Source: an uncultured delta proteobacterium
GTDB lineage: Bacteria; Desulfobacterota; Syntrophorhabdia; Syntrophorhabdales; Syntrophorhabdaceae
Direction of reading: 5' to 3'
Length of the DNA: 21,781 nucleotides
Assembly: GCA_903872255.1 (NCBI GenBank)
Contig: CAIQJW010000268.1
Location: 1-21,781, forward strand
The notes beneath the pieces are model-generated. The model was not told the DNA's origin, searched no databases, and was given only the letters and a program-made list of their open reading frames with translations. Numbering within the stretch: the first letter of the stretch is position 1; each line of letters starts with the position of its first letter. Positions 1-6,999 of this stretch are shown here, piece after piece. The position numbers and the translations under genes are program-made.

Positions 1-2
1 CC

Positions 3-31
3 TTGACAGTGAGCCAAAGTCGTTGTAATAT
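3..31 (+). promoter_or_regulatory. Sigma-70-type promoter for the MBL-fold/hpt operon
   Basis: A perfect -35 box TTGACA at 3-8 is separated by 17 bases from a -10-like TAATAT at 26-31. Transcription would start near 38, just before the GGGAGGAG ribosome binding site at 41-48. A 6-base inverted repeat, CCTTGA (1-6) and TCAAGG (31-36), brackets the core promoter and overlaps both boxes. It could be an operator, but an arm this short may be chance. Confidence 0.6.
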
Positions 32-51
32 CAAGGAAAAGGGAGGAGAAC

Positions 52-708
52 ATGAATGTAAAATGGTACGGGCATTCTGCCTTTCTTATAACCACCGGAA
101 ACGGGGTAAGGATCATCCTGGACCCCTACCAGTCGGGTGCGTTCGGGGGAGCGCTTGCGTACGGTGAGATAAGTGAGGCCGCAGATATAGTCCTCTCGAG
201 CCATGATCACGATGACCATAATTATGTGGGGGATATCAAGGGAAAATTTAAATTCATAAACCAGCCCGGCGTTTATGAGGAGCAGGGCATCAGGATTGAG
301 GGATTACCGACGTTCCATGATCAGTCGGGCGGAAAAGACAGGGGGCAGAACATTATATACATATTAGAGACGGATGATATGCGGGTCGCGCACCTCGGAG
401 ATCTGGGCCACGTCCTTGACAAGACCACAGTTGAAAAGATGGGGCGGGTTGATGTGCTCCTGGTGCCTGTAGGCGGTTTTTACACGATCGACCCCGGGGA
501 AGCTGCGAGGATCGTAAAGGATGTCGGGCCTCAAGTCGCCATCCCGATGCATTTCAAGACAGAGAAATGTGACTTCCCCATCGCGCCGGTGGCGGAATTT
601 ACACAGGGCAGGCCAGATGTCAACGATACCGGAAAGACGGACATAGACATCACAAAGTCAACTCTGGGCACTCTTGGAAAGATTGTTGTTTTACGGCACG
701 CTCTTTGA
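52..708 (+). CDS. MBL-fold metal-dependent hydrolase (UlaG/UPF0173-like)
   Basis: Small soluble metallo-beta-lactamase-fold protein of 218 residues. The metal-binding HxHxDH motif is H51-D-H53-D-D55-H56 in SSHDHDDHNYV. Further likely ligands are H89 (TFHDQSGG), the aspartate in AHLGDLGH near 116 and the histidine in IPMHFKT near 182. The opening WYGHSAF is typical of the L-ascorbate-6-phosphate lactonase/UPF0173 branch, whose substrates are mostly unknown, so no reaction is assigned. The ATG at 52 has a strong GGGAGGAG site three bases upstream. It is the first gene of a likely operon; hpt begins 13 bases after its stop. A function tied to nucleotide or phosphoribosyl chemistry would be guesswork based on hpt alone. 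Confidence 0.85.
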   Translation: MNVKWYGHSAFLITTGNGVRIILDPYQSGAFGGALAYGEISEAADIVLSSHDHDDHNYVGDIKGKFKFINQPGVYEEQGIRIEGLPTFHDQSGGKDRGQNIIYILETDDMRVAHLGDLGHVLDKTTVEKMGRVDVLLVPVGGFYTIDPGEAARIVKDVGPQVAIPMHFKTEKCDFPIAPVAEFTQGRPDVNDTGKTDIDITKSTLGTLGKIVVLRHAL

Positions 709-721
709 TGGGGGCCGATCG

Positions 722-1246
722 ATGCTGAAAAGACTTTTTTCCGAACAGGATATAGCAAACACGGTGAAGGATCTCGCCGGGCGGATAGAAAATGACTTTC
801 CGGACGAAGAAATTCTTTTCGTATGCCTGCTTAAGGGATCGTTCATATTCACGTCGGACCTGGTCCGACAGGTCGGGAACCGGTCACGGATCGACTTTAT
901 GCGGGTTTCTTCGTATGGGAACCAGATGGCCACCCGGGGGAACGTCGAGATCGTCAAAGACCTCGAAGAAGATATTGAGGGCAGGAATGTGATCATTGTC
1001 GAGGATATCATTGATTCCGGCCTTACCCTTACGCGGGTCCGCGATTTGCTTCTCACCCGTAACCCGAAGGCATTAAGGATTTGCGCCCTTATTGACAAGA
1101 GATGCAGACGGGAGGTGGAGATCGAAGGCGATTACGTGGGATTTACCATTGATGACGGGTTCGTGGTGGGCTACGGTATCGATTATGCCGAATATCACAG
1201 GAACCTGCCGGATATCTGCGTCGTGGTTAAGGAAGATGAAGTCTAA
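722..1246 (+). CDS. hpt: Hypoxanthine phosphoribosyltransferase
   Basis: Purine salvage enzyme converting hypoxanthine (and usually guanine) plus PRPP into IMP (GMP) in the cytoplasm. The 174-residue product, from the ATG at 722, has the family's usual length of about 175-180. The PRPP-binding loop IIVEDIIDSGLTL spans roughly residues 91-103, with acidic residues E94, D95 and D98. LLKGSFIF near 37-44 and SSYGNQMATRGNVEIVKD near 63-80 match the PPi-loop lysine and flexible-loop regions. An open frame continues upstream to 674, but that would run back into the preceding gene, and family alignment favours 722. Its stop overlaps the start of the next gene by 11 bases, implying translational coupling. 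A perfect palindrome, GTCGGACC-T-GGTCCGAC, lies inside the gene at 853-869. Confidence 0.93.
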   Translation: MLKRLFSEQDIANTVKDLAGRIENDFPDEEILFVCLLKGSFIFTSDLVRQVGNRSRIDFMRVSSYGNQMATRGNVEIVKDLEEDIEGRNVIIVEDIIDSGLTLTRVRDLLLTRNPKALRICALIDKRCRREVEIEGDYVGFTIDDGFVVGYGIDYAEYHRNLPDICVVVKEDEV

Positions 1247-1679
1247 ACCGCAATTATGGCTGATCGCCCTCGCGGGAATGCTATGCCTTGCCGTATGCCT
1301 TGGCGCAGCTGGTGAGGGGGCGGCATTCCCCGGTGAACCTGAGGGATTTGGCGGCCTGACGTGGGGCACGCCTAAAGAGGCCCTCGAACCAGTACGATAT
1401 GTAGGAACCGACAATGACGGCATTCTATTGTACGAGAGAGCCGGTGACGAGCCTTATTTTGGCCGGGCAAGGCTTGTTGCAATACAATACGGCTTTAAGG
1501 ACGGCAGGCTTGCGACAGGAACCCTTAAGGTAGACTCGCTGCTCCAGTATCTTCTCATGAAAGAGGAGGCCTTGCGACGCTACGGCAGAGGCCGGGAGTT
1601 GACCAAAATGAAGGACGGCTACGTCTGGAACGGGGAGCGGACACAAATATCACTTGTTGGCAATTTCTCAGACTCGTGA
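1236..1679 (+). CDS. Small exported protein of unknown function
   Basis: A 147-residue protein with a Sec-type signal peptide: a short basic start (MKSKPQ), a hydrophobic core over residues 7-20 and likely cleavage after the Gly/Ala stretch near 24-29. Cysteines at about 17 and 21 sit in the hydrophobic core, but LAVC is a poor lipobox, so I favour periplasmic rather than lipoprotein. The mature start, GFGGLTWGTPKEAL, resembles a motif seen in small secreted proteins of Geobacter-like bacteria, with no known function. The ATG at 1236 overlaps the end of hpt by 11 bases, with AAGGA unusually close (two bases before the ATG). A longer in-frame opening back to 1092 would lie wholly inside hpt and is not used. 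Confidence 0.7.
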   Translation: MKSKPQLWLIALAGMLCLAVCLGAAGEGAAFPGEPEGFGGLTWGTPKEALEPVRYVGTDNDGILLYERAGDEPYFGRARLVAIQYGFKDGRLATGTLKVDSLLQYLLMKEEALRRYGRGRELTKMKDGYVWNGERTQISLVGNFSDS

Positions 1680-1723
1680 ACTGGATCTCACGGGGAAGGG
1701 TTCCTTTCCCTTAGATCCGTGAA
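1675..1723 (+). repeat. Interleaved inverted repeats between the exported protein and flavodoxin genes
   Basis: GGATCT (1683-1688) pairs with AGATCC (1713-1718) around a GGGAAGG / CCTTTCCC inner stem, giving a long hairpin. CGTGA (1675-1679) can pair with TCACG (1688-1692), or TCACGG (1688-1693) can pair with CCGTGA (1717-1722). These pairings are mutually exclusive. No T-run follows, so this is not a classic intrinsic terminator. It could be a Rho-type end, an mRNA processing element or a switch. Confidence 0.5.
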
Positions 1724-1743
1724 GTAGCTATGTGGAGGAGAGA

Positions 1744-2226
1744 ATGAACATCCTGGTTCTTTATTTTTCGCGTTCGGGAAATACAAAAAAGCTTGCGGAA
1801 GCAATTGCGGGCGGCGTTGACGCAGTTGAGGGAATGCACGGGCTATTGAAGGATACGACCGAGGTAACGAAGGACGATTTCCTGGGAGCAGAAGGGATCA
1901 TAGCGGGTTCGCCGGTCTATTTCGGCGGGATGGCATCTCAGCTTAAGGATGTCTTTGACCGGTTTGTTACTGTACGGCAAAAGATGGGTGATAAAATAGG
2001 GGCTGCATTTACGACATCGGGAGATCTGTCGGGAGGCAAGGAAACAACCATGCTCTCCATCATACAGGCCCTCATGATCTACGGCATGATCGTTGTAGGA
2101 GATCCCCTTGATGCTACAGGCCATTACGGTGTATCCTGTACGGGAGCCCCGGACGAGAAAACGCTGACCAACGCGCGGAAGCTGGGGATGAGGGTGGCCG
2201 CGCTGGCAAAGAAATTGAAAGCATAA
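1744..2226 (+). CDS. Flavodoxin-fold / WrbA-like NAD(P)H-quinone oxidoreductase family protein
   Basis: Cytoplasmic FMN-binding protein of 160 residues. The FMN phosphate loop is S9-R10-S11-G12-N13-T14 in LYFSRSGNTKKLAEAI. GSPVYFGGMASQLKDVFDRF near residues 55-75 is the second flavin-contacting segment typical of the WrbA/NADPH-dependent FMN reductase branch. Length is between short flavodoxins and WrbA (about 200). The reaction, probably electron transfer or two-electron quinone reduction, is inferred from family only. I chose the ATG at 1744 because GGAGGAG lies just upstream; a GTG at 1732 lies before that site. A parS-like palindrome starts five bases after the stop codon. Confidence 0.82.
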   Translation: MNILVLYFSRSGNTKKLAEAIAGGVDAVEGMHGLLKDTTEVTKDDFLGAEGIIAGSPVYFGGMASQLKDVFDRFVTVRQKMGDKIGAAFTTSGDLSGGKETTMLSIIQALMIYGMIVVGDPLDATGHYGVSCTGAPDEKTLTNARKLGMRVAALAKKLKA

Positions 2227-2230
2227 TGAA

Positions 2231-2246
2231 CGTTTCACGTGAAACA
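2231..2246. promoter_or_regulatory. parS-like centromere site (ParB/Spo0J binding palindrome)
   Basis: The sequence cGTTTCACGTGAAACa contains the perfect 14-base palindrome GTTTCACGTGAAAC (2232-2245). It matches the widely conserved chromosomal parS consensus tGTTTCACGTGAAACa at 15 of 16 positions, differing only at the first base. It lies in a 104-base intergenic gap rather than in coding sequence. No parA or parB gene is in the window. Known chromosomal parS sites cluster around the replication origin, so the region may be origin-proximal. Confidence 0.85.
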
Positions 2247-2272
2247 CCTAATCGTTGGGAGGAGGCCGAAGA

Positions 2273-2389
2273 ATGAATAAAGCGGCGTCCTACACATCAT
2301 GTCGGCAAAGACCGACAGGTACTTACACAAATGAAGACCAGAAAACATACAAGCCAAGCGACGAGACCGGCGAGGCTGGACATCGTTGA
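2273..2389 (+). CDS. Putative 38-codon leader ORF overlapping the histidine kinase start
   Basis: An ATG at 2273 follows the only strong ribosome binding site in the gap (GGGAGGAGG, 2257-2265) and opens a 38-codon frame ending with TGA at 2387-2389. The kinase ATG at 2331 lies inside it in another frame and has no good site of its own. The peptide (starting MNKAASYTSCRQ) is hydrophilic and resembles nothing I know. Most likely it is a translated leader that delivers ribosomes to the kinase start; it is less likely the original kinase N-terminus after a frameshift. Confidence 0.4.
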   Translation: MNKAASYTSCRQRPTGTYTNEDQKTYKPSDETGEAGHR

Positions 2390-4406
2390 AAAAGTAGAGG
2401 CCGTAAAAGAGGCAGCCACCCGGCTGGAAGCCTCCATTGAAGAATTCAAATCGGTCGAGAAGGCCCTGGAGTATAGCGAGGCACGATATCAACTGCTCGT
2501 GAGGCATTCATCTGACGGCGTCTTGCTCTTCAGCCCGGACAGCTTGAAGATACTTGAGGCAAACACCAGTTTCCTGAGTATGATGGGTTATACGGAGAAG
2601 GAAATAACCGGCATTGCCCTTCCCGACATCATCGCAATGAAAAAAAAGGATATCCTGCTCAACATCAAGCACGTGTTGAGGCATACCGAGTCGGTATCAG
2701 GATTGCGCCAATATCGAAGAAAGGATGGTTCCCTGACCGATGTCGAGATAACGTCGTCCCTTATACGCTACGAGGGTGATCGGTTCATTATGGTCAATGT
2801 CCGCGACGTTACAGAGCGCCTGAGGGCCCAGCACGAACGGGAGAGCCAGGCGGCCATGCTCCGCGACCAGGCGGAGATTATCGATATTGCCGAGGATGCG
2901 ATCATGGTCCGGGATATGAAAAATAGGATCATATTCTGGAACAAAGGCGCTGCGGACCGGTTTGGCTTTTCCAGTAAGGAGGCCTTAGGGCGGTCAATTT
3001 CGCGCCTTTTGAGAACCGACTACCCCGAACCGCTGGCAAACATCAGGAAACGCTTATATTCGGACGGGAAATGGGAAGGAGAATTGGTCCACGAGAACAA
3101 GAGCGGTCAGGAAATTATTGTCGAGAGCAGGTGGAAGTTAAGGACGGATAAAAAGGGCAGGCCGATAACAATCCTTCAGATCGACAACGACATTACGCAG
3201 CGCAAGATGGCAGAGAGTATACTGCAAAAATCCAAGGAAGAGCTCGAACGCCGCGTTGTCGAGCGCACGAGTGAGCTCCTGAAGGCAAATGCGCGCCTGG
3301 TGCAGGAGCTCAAACGGCGCCAGCAGGTCGAGGAAATGCTCAGGCGCGGAGCGGAGCGGTACAAAGATCTCTTCGAGAATTCCCCCATGGGTATTTACCG
3401 GACGAACCCCGACGGGAAGATACTTATGGCAAATCCGACCCTGATCCGCATGATGGGGTATGCATCGTTTGACGAGTTCTACGCCGTAAGGTCTTTTAAG
3501 AAAAGCTGTGAACCGACGTACCTCGGCAAGAAGATCAAAGACAGGTTGGAACGAGAGGGGCGCGTGCGGGGATTCGAGGCAAAATGGAAGATCGGCAGGG
3601 ATGGATCCGTGATGTATGTCAGGGAAAACGCGCGGGCGATACGCGATGCAGAGGGAAAGACACTCTTTTATGAGGGCACCGTCGAGGATATAAGCGAAAG
3701 AAAGCAGGCCGAAGAGAGGATAGAGTTATATCAACGGCAACTCAGGTCGCTGGCGTCCGAACTGACGCTCGCCGAGGAGCGCGAGAGAAGGAGGATATCA
3801 GGTCTGCTGCATGATCATATCGGACAGCTGCAGGCGACTGCCAAGATGAAGCTGGGGCTCATCGAAAGTTCGATCCCCGATGAAACAGTCCGGCAAGAAA
3901 TACGGGAAATACGGGATCTTATCGGTCAGGCGATCCAATATGGACGCACCCTCACATTCGAACTGAGCCCGCCGATCCTGTATGATCTCGGGCTCGAGGC
4001 GGCCGTAGAATGGCTCGCCGAGCAACTCGAGGAACAAAATGCCATCACCTGTGAATTTGAGAATGAGCCCCCCCCCAAACGGATCAGCGATGAAATACGG
4101 GTCGTTCTCTTCACGGCCATCCGCGAACTGCTTGTCAATGTCGTCAAGCACGCGAATGCAAGACATGTGAAAGTCACAATCCGGCGAATTGATGACAGTA
4201 TTTCCATCCACGTTGCCGACGACGGGGCAGGGTTCAACGCCTCCAAGAAGAGTTATCACCTCGCGGAGGCCCGAGGGTACGGCCTGTTCAGTATTCGCGA
4301 GAGGCTTCATTCTTTGGGCGGCCACATGGATGTCCGTTCCGGGATGGGCAGGGGGACGCGTATCGTATTGCAGGCGCCGCTTACACGCGAGGGAGACATC
4401 ATTTGA
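2331..4406 (+). CDS. Triple-PAS soluble sensor histidine kinase (NarL/DegS-type, HisKA_3)
   Basis: Cytoplasmic sensor kinase of 691 residues without membrane segments. In order: PAS at about 47-165, PAS at about 178-292, a coiled segment rich in Glu/Arg (about 298-345), PAS at about 345-460, and a HisKA_3 dimerisation domain with phospho-acceptor H494 in LLHDHIGQ. The HATPase_c domain follows, with N-box RELLVNVVKHANA, G1 box DDGAGF and G2 region GYGLFSIRERL. The signal is unknown; cytosolic PAS domains often sense redox, heme, flavin or small ligands. Only ATG 2331 gives the full protein, since an in-frame stop lies at 2274-2276, but it lacks a good ribosome binding site. A run of nine C's (4068-4076, Pro580-582) sits early in the ATPase domain and is a possible slippage site. 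It overlaps its response regulator by four bases. Confidence 0.93.
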   Translation: MKTRKHTSQATRPARLDIVEKVEAVKEAATRLEASIEEFKSVEKALEYSEARYQLLVRHSSDGVLLFSPDSLKILEANTSFLSMMGYTEKEITGIALPDIIAMKKKDILLNIKHVLRHTESVSGLRQYRRKDGSLTDVEITSSLIRYEGDRFIMVNVRDVTERLRAQHERESQAAMLRDQAEIIDIAEDAIMVRDMKNRIIFWNKGAADRFGFSSKEALGRSISRLLRTDYPEPLANIRKRLYSDGKWEGELVHENKSGQEIIVESRWKLRTDKKGRPITILQIDNDITQRKMAESILQKSKEELERRVVERTSELLKANARLVQELKRRQQVEEMLRRGAERYKDLFENSPMGIYRTNPDGKILMANPTLIRMMGYASFDEFYAVRSFKKSCEPTYLGKKIKDRLEREGRVRGFEAKWKIGRDGSVMYVRENARAIRDAEGKTLFYEGTVEDISERKQAEERIELYQRQLRSLASELTLAEERERRRISGLLHDHIGQLQATAKMKLGLIESSIPDETVRQEIREIRDLIGQAIQYGRTLTFELSPPILYDLGLEAAVEWLAEQLEEQNAITCEFENEPPPKRISDEIRVVLFTAIRELLVNVVKHANARHVKVTIRRIDDSISIHVADDGAGFNASKKSYHLAEARGYGLFSIRERLHSLGGHMDVRSGMGRGTRIVLQAPLTREGDII

Positions 4407-5050
4407 AAACAAAGATAGTCATTGCAGACGATCACAAGATCATGCGCGAAGGCCTAAAGGCCCTCATTGAAAAGCAGCCGGACATGGAAGTGGCGGCGGA
4501 AGCCCAGGATGGCCTTACGGCGACCAAGTTGGCGCGCAAACTGATGCCCCATGTCATTGTTATGGATATCGGCATGCCCGAAATGAACGGTATCGATGCG
4601 ACCCGCCAGATCATATCGGAAAACAAGGACATAAAGATAATCGCGCTGTCTATGCATTCGGACCGGAGATTCGTTCTCGAAATGCTAAAAGCCGGGGCGT
4701 CCGGTTACCTCTTAAAAGACAGCGCATTTGAGGAGCTTGTGACAGCCGTCCATACGGTTATGACCGGCCAGTCATACTTAAGTCCGAGAATTACGGATAT
4801 CGTTGTGAAAGAATACCTCTATAACCTTCCGAAAAATGAATCCACCGTATTTACAGTCCTTACCGTCAGGGAACGCGAGGTGCTCCAACTTCTCGCAGAG
4901 GGCAAAAGCACGAAGCAGATAGCCTCGACGCTAAACCTCAGCGTAAAAACGGTCGAAACGCACCGCCAACAAATGATGGACAAGCTCGAAATACGCACGG
5001 TCGCCGAACTGACAAAGTATGCCATACGCGAGGGGTTGACCTCTTTGTAG
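4403..5050 (+). CDS. NarL/FixJ-family response regulator
   Basis: Two-domain transcription regulator of 215 residues, the evident partner of the preceding kinase. The receiver domain (1-120) has acidic residues D9/D10, phospho-acceptor D55 in VIVMDIGMPEMNG, a Ser in ALSMHS and the conserved Lys in YLLKD. A LuxR-type helix-turn-helix covers about 150-208 (LTVREREVLQLLAEGKSTKQIA, then VKTVETHRQ). It starts at a TTG (4403) inside the TTGA that also ends the kinase, with GGGAG at 4391-4395 as the ribosome binding site, so translation is coupled. Targets are unknown. No other gene follows on this strand for several hundred bases. Confidence 0.92.
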   Translation: MKTKIVIADDHKIMREGLKALIEKQPDMEVAAEAQDGLTATKLARKLMPHVIVMDIGMPEMNGIDATRQIISENKDIKIIALSMHSDRRFVLEMLKAGASGYLLKDSAFEELVTAVHTVMTGQSYLSPRITDIVVKEYLYNLPKNESTVFTVLTVREREVLQLLAEGKSTKQIASTLNLSVKTVETHRQQMMDKLEIRTVAELTKYAIREGLTSL

Positions 5051-5440
5051 AGCTCGTGAGGCGTGAGGCTAAAAAACCAATAAATACCGGAATATAGACT
5101 ATTTACCCCGACCTTAATTGAATCGCAACTCATCCGTCGCGGTTTTTATTTAAAACAATTCATAAATCCCAATAATTGCACGAGCTTGCCCCATTATCGA
5201 CCGGTCCGGTCACTATGTGTCTCAAAACGCCTTACGCTCCGCTCAATATCAGGTATTTCCCCCCTATAATTCAGGTTCCTCTCGTTGCCACGGCCGGATA
5301 TATTACTTACGGGCATAGGAGGAAGGTTCTTAAAATGGCCGGGTTTTTAGCCACCGCACACATAGCAGGAGCACTTGGCATTATCAACGCATATATCGTC
5401 GGGATTTCCTCTATTACACGTAATTCACGTTGAACCGCCC
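5051..5440. other. 390-base gap between convergent response regulator and DUF218 genes
   Basis: The gap begins with the tandem word CGTGAGGCGTGAGG (5055-5068), followed by an AT-rich stretch without a clear hairpin-plus-T-run terminator. A perfect 13-base palindrome GACCGGTCCGGTC lies at 5199-5211; its core ACCGGTCCG also occurs upstream of galE. A short ORF with its own ribosome binding site sits at 5335-5433. I recognise no riboswitch or RNA gene here. Confidence 0.5.
5335..5433 (+). CDS. Candidate small membrane protein (32 residues)
   Basis: The ATG at 5335 is preceded by AGGAGGAAGG (5317-5326), a strong purine-rich ribosome binding site at acceptable spacing. The peptide starts MAGFLATAHIAGALGIINAY, continues hydrophobic to about residue 27 and ends in a basic tail (TRNSR), as expected for a single-pass small membrane protein. 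The frame is open upstream to 5176, but that part looks non-coding. It lies tail-to-tail with the DUF218 gene. No homolog is recognised, so this is only a candidate. Confidence 0.3.
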   Translation: MAGFLATAHIAGALGIINAYIVGISSITRNSR

Positions 5441-6007
5441 CTATTTAAACCAGCGATAGAGAAAGAACCAGGCGATCTTGCTGTATTCGCCAATAACCTT
5501 GCGGAGATTGTTTTGATTCAGGAACCAGAGGCCTTCAGTTGGCTTTTCAAACCGGGTCGGAACAAAGGCCGTCTGGTAGCCGGAGCCGGTAAAAACCCTG
5601 TTGGCAATCAATCTAATGCGTCTCATGTGATAAGGAGAACTGACAAATATGGCGGATGTAAGCCCCTCCTTATCCATAAGCCTTTTTGCCTCGAGCACCT
5701 CGATATGAGTGTCTTCATATACGACCGGATAATGTGCGGGCCGCGATGGAACGCCATTTCGGGATGCCCGGGCAAGGTCAGTCGCCTTCGCCATCTTGCC
5801 ATAAGCCGGAATGAGGAGGTAATCGGCATACCCGTCACGAATTAACCGGACAGCCTCAGCCCTCCGTTCCTTGTATTCATTTCCGAGAAATAAAACGACT
5901 GCATCGGCCTTCCTGGGTTGATCTGAATAAACGAGATAACTCGGTGCCTGAATGAAAAGGATGGCAAATATGATAAGAACGGCAATTGCCGCCGCAAAAG
6001 TTCTCAT
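5441..6007 (-). CDS. DUF218 (YdcF/SanA/ElyC-like) membrane-anchored protein
   Basis: A 188-residue protein with one N-terminal membrane anchor (about 4-23, AAAIAVLIIFAILFIQAP), followed by a DUF218 domain. Family marks are ADAVVLFLGNEYKERRAEAVRLI near 34-56, then a segment with conserved Glu/Thr (YEDTHIEVLEAKRLMDKEG), and FVSSPYHMRRI near 121-131. Characterised relatives (SanA, ElyC, YdcF) are linked to envelope integrity or peptidoglycan-precursor metabolism; the biochemical reaction is not settled. The ATG overlaps the galE stop by four bases, so both are one transcript, perhaps serving surface-polysaccharide metabolism. The domain probably faces the periplasm. Confidence 0.82.
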   Translation of the reverse strand: MRTFAAAIAVLIIFAILFIQAPSYLVYSDQPRKADAVVLFLGNEYKERRAEAVRLIRDGYADYLLIPAYGKMAKATDLARASRNGVPSRPAHYPVVYEDTHIEVLEAKRLMDKEGLTSAIFVSSPYHMRRIRLIANRVFTGSGYQTAFVPTRFEKPTEGLWFLNQNNLRKVIGEYSKIAWFFLYRWFK

Positions 6008-6999
6008 TTATCTGTTATGCCCACCTTCCCGGAAAGCTTCTTCTCCCAGTTCCAGGCCGTCTCGATAATAAAGGGAAGGTCGTCGTGGAGCGGGGTCCAG
6101 CCGGTAAGCCTCTCGAGCTTTGAACTATCGGCAACAAGCTCTGGGGGGTCGCCGGGCCGGCGCTCGGCCAGTTCAACCGGAAAATCAACTCCTGTGACAT
6201 TTTTTGCAACATTGATCACATCCAGAACCGAAAACCCGTGGCCGTACCCGCAGTTCATTATATCGGATAACCCGCTCTGCCTGAGGTACATGAGGGCCAA
6301 AAGGTGCGCCGAGCTTAAGTCTGCTACGTGAATGTAGTCCCGCACACAGGTTCCGTCCCGGGTAGGATAATCGGTTCCGAACACAGAAAGCCTGCCCTGT
6401 GATCCCTGCGCTGTCTTGAGGGCGCGGGTGATCAAATGGGTGGCATGGCTGTATGCCTGGCCGATCTCACAATCCGGATCCGCACCGGCAACGTTAAAAT
6501 ATCGAAGGGCGATATATTTCAGATCGCGGCTGGCCGCAATATCCTGAAGGATCTTTTCGACCATTACCTTTGTCGTTCCATAGGGATTGATGGGGTTGAG
6601 CGGGGTGTTCTCGTCTACCGGGCTCGTGTCCGGCGCGCCGTAGGCCGCCGCGGTCGAGGAATAAATGAAATATTCAATGCCAAGTCCCGTTATTGCTTCG
6701 AGCAGGTTTATGCTGTTTACGACATTGTTCCTGTAATATGTGAGGGGTTCACGGGTTGATTCCTCGACCTCAATCGATGCAGCGAAGTGCATGACCGCAT
6801 CGGGCTGGTAATCTTTAAGGGTATCCCTGAGCAGCTGGCAGTCATTCAGGTCCCCCCGAACAAGCCTGCCGGCGAGGACGGCCCATTCATGGCCAGTCGA
6901 GAGATTGTCGTAAACGAGGACATTATGGCCGTGCCGACCGAGAAGCTTTACAACATGACTTCCAATATAACCGGCGCCGCCGGTGACAAATACCTTCAT
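6004..6999 (-). CDS. galE: UDP-glucose 4-epimerase
   Basis: Extended short-chain dehydrogenase that interconverts UDP-galactose and UDP-glucose using bound NAD. The 331 residues are the usual length. The Rossmann motif GxxGxxG is G7-G10-G13 in VTGGAGYIGSH. The catalytic pair is Y140 and K144 (YGTTK), with the S/T of SSTAAAYG near 114-116. LRYFNVAGADP and the C-terminal RPGDPPELVAD segment are typical of GalE. An AGGAGG site lies eight bases before the ATG. It is co-transcribed with the downstream DUF218 gene. Together with galT at 9947 it would complete the Leloir conversion of galactose 1-phosphate and supply UDP-sugars for glycans; no galactokinase is seen. Confidence 0.95.
   Translation of the reverse strand: MKVFVTGGAGYIGSHVVKLLGRHGHNVLVYDNLSTGHEWAVLAGRLVRGDLNDCQLLRDTLKDYQPDAVMHFAASIEVEESTREPLTYYRNNVVNSINLLEAITGLGIEYFIYSSTAAAYGAPDTSPVDENTPLNPINPYGTTKVMVEKILQDIAASRDLKYIALRYFNVAGADPDCEIGQAYSHATHLITRALKTAQGSQGRLSVFGTDYPTRDGTCVRDYIHVADLSSAHLLALMYLRQSGLSDIMNCGYGHGFSVLDVINVAKNVTGVDFPVELAERRPGDPPELVADSSKLERLTGWTPLHDDLPFIIETAWNWEKKLSGKVGITDK

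Noticed and set aside
853..869. GTCGGACC-T-GGTCCGAC palindrome inside hpt as an operator
   Set aside because: It encodes ordinary conserved-looking residues (SDLVRQ) in mid-gene, and no promoter lies nearby, so coding coincidence is more likely.
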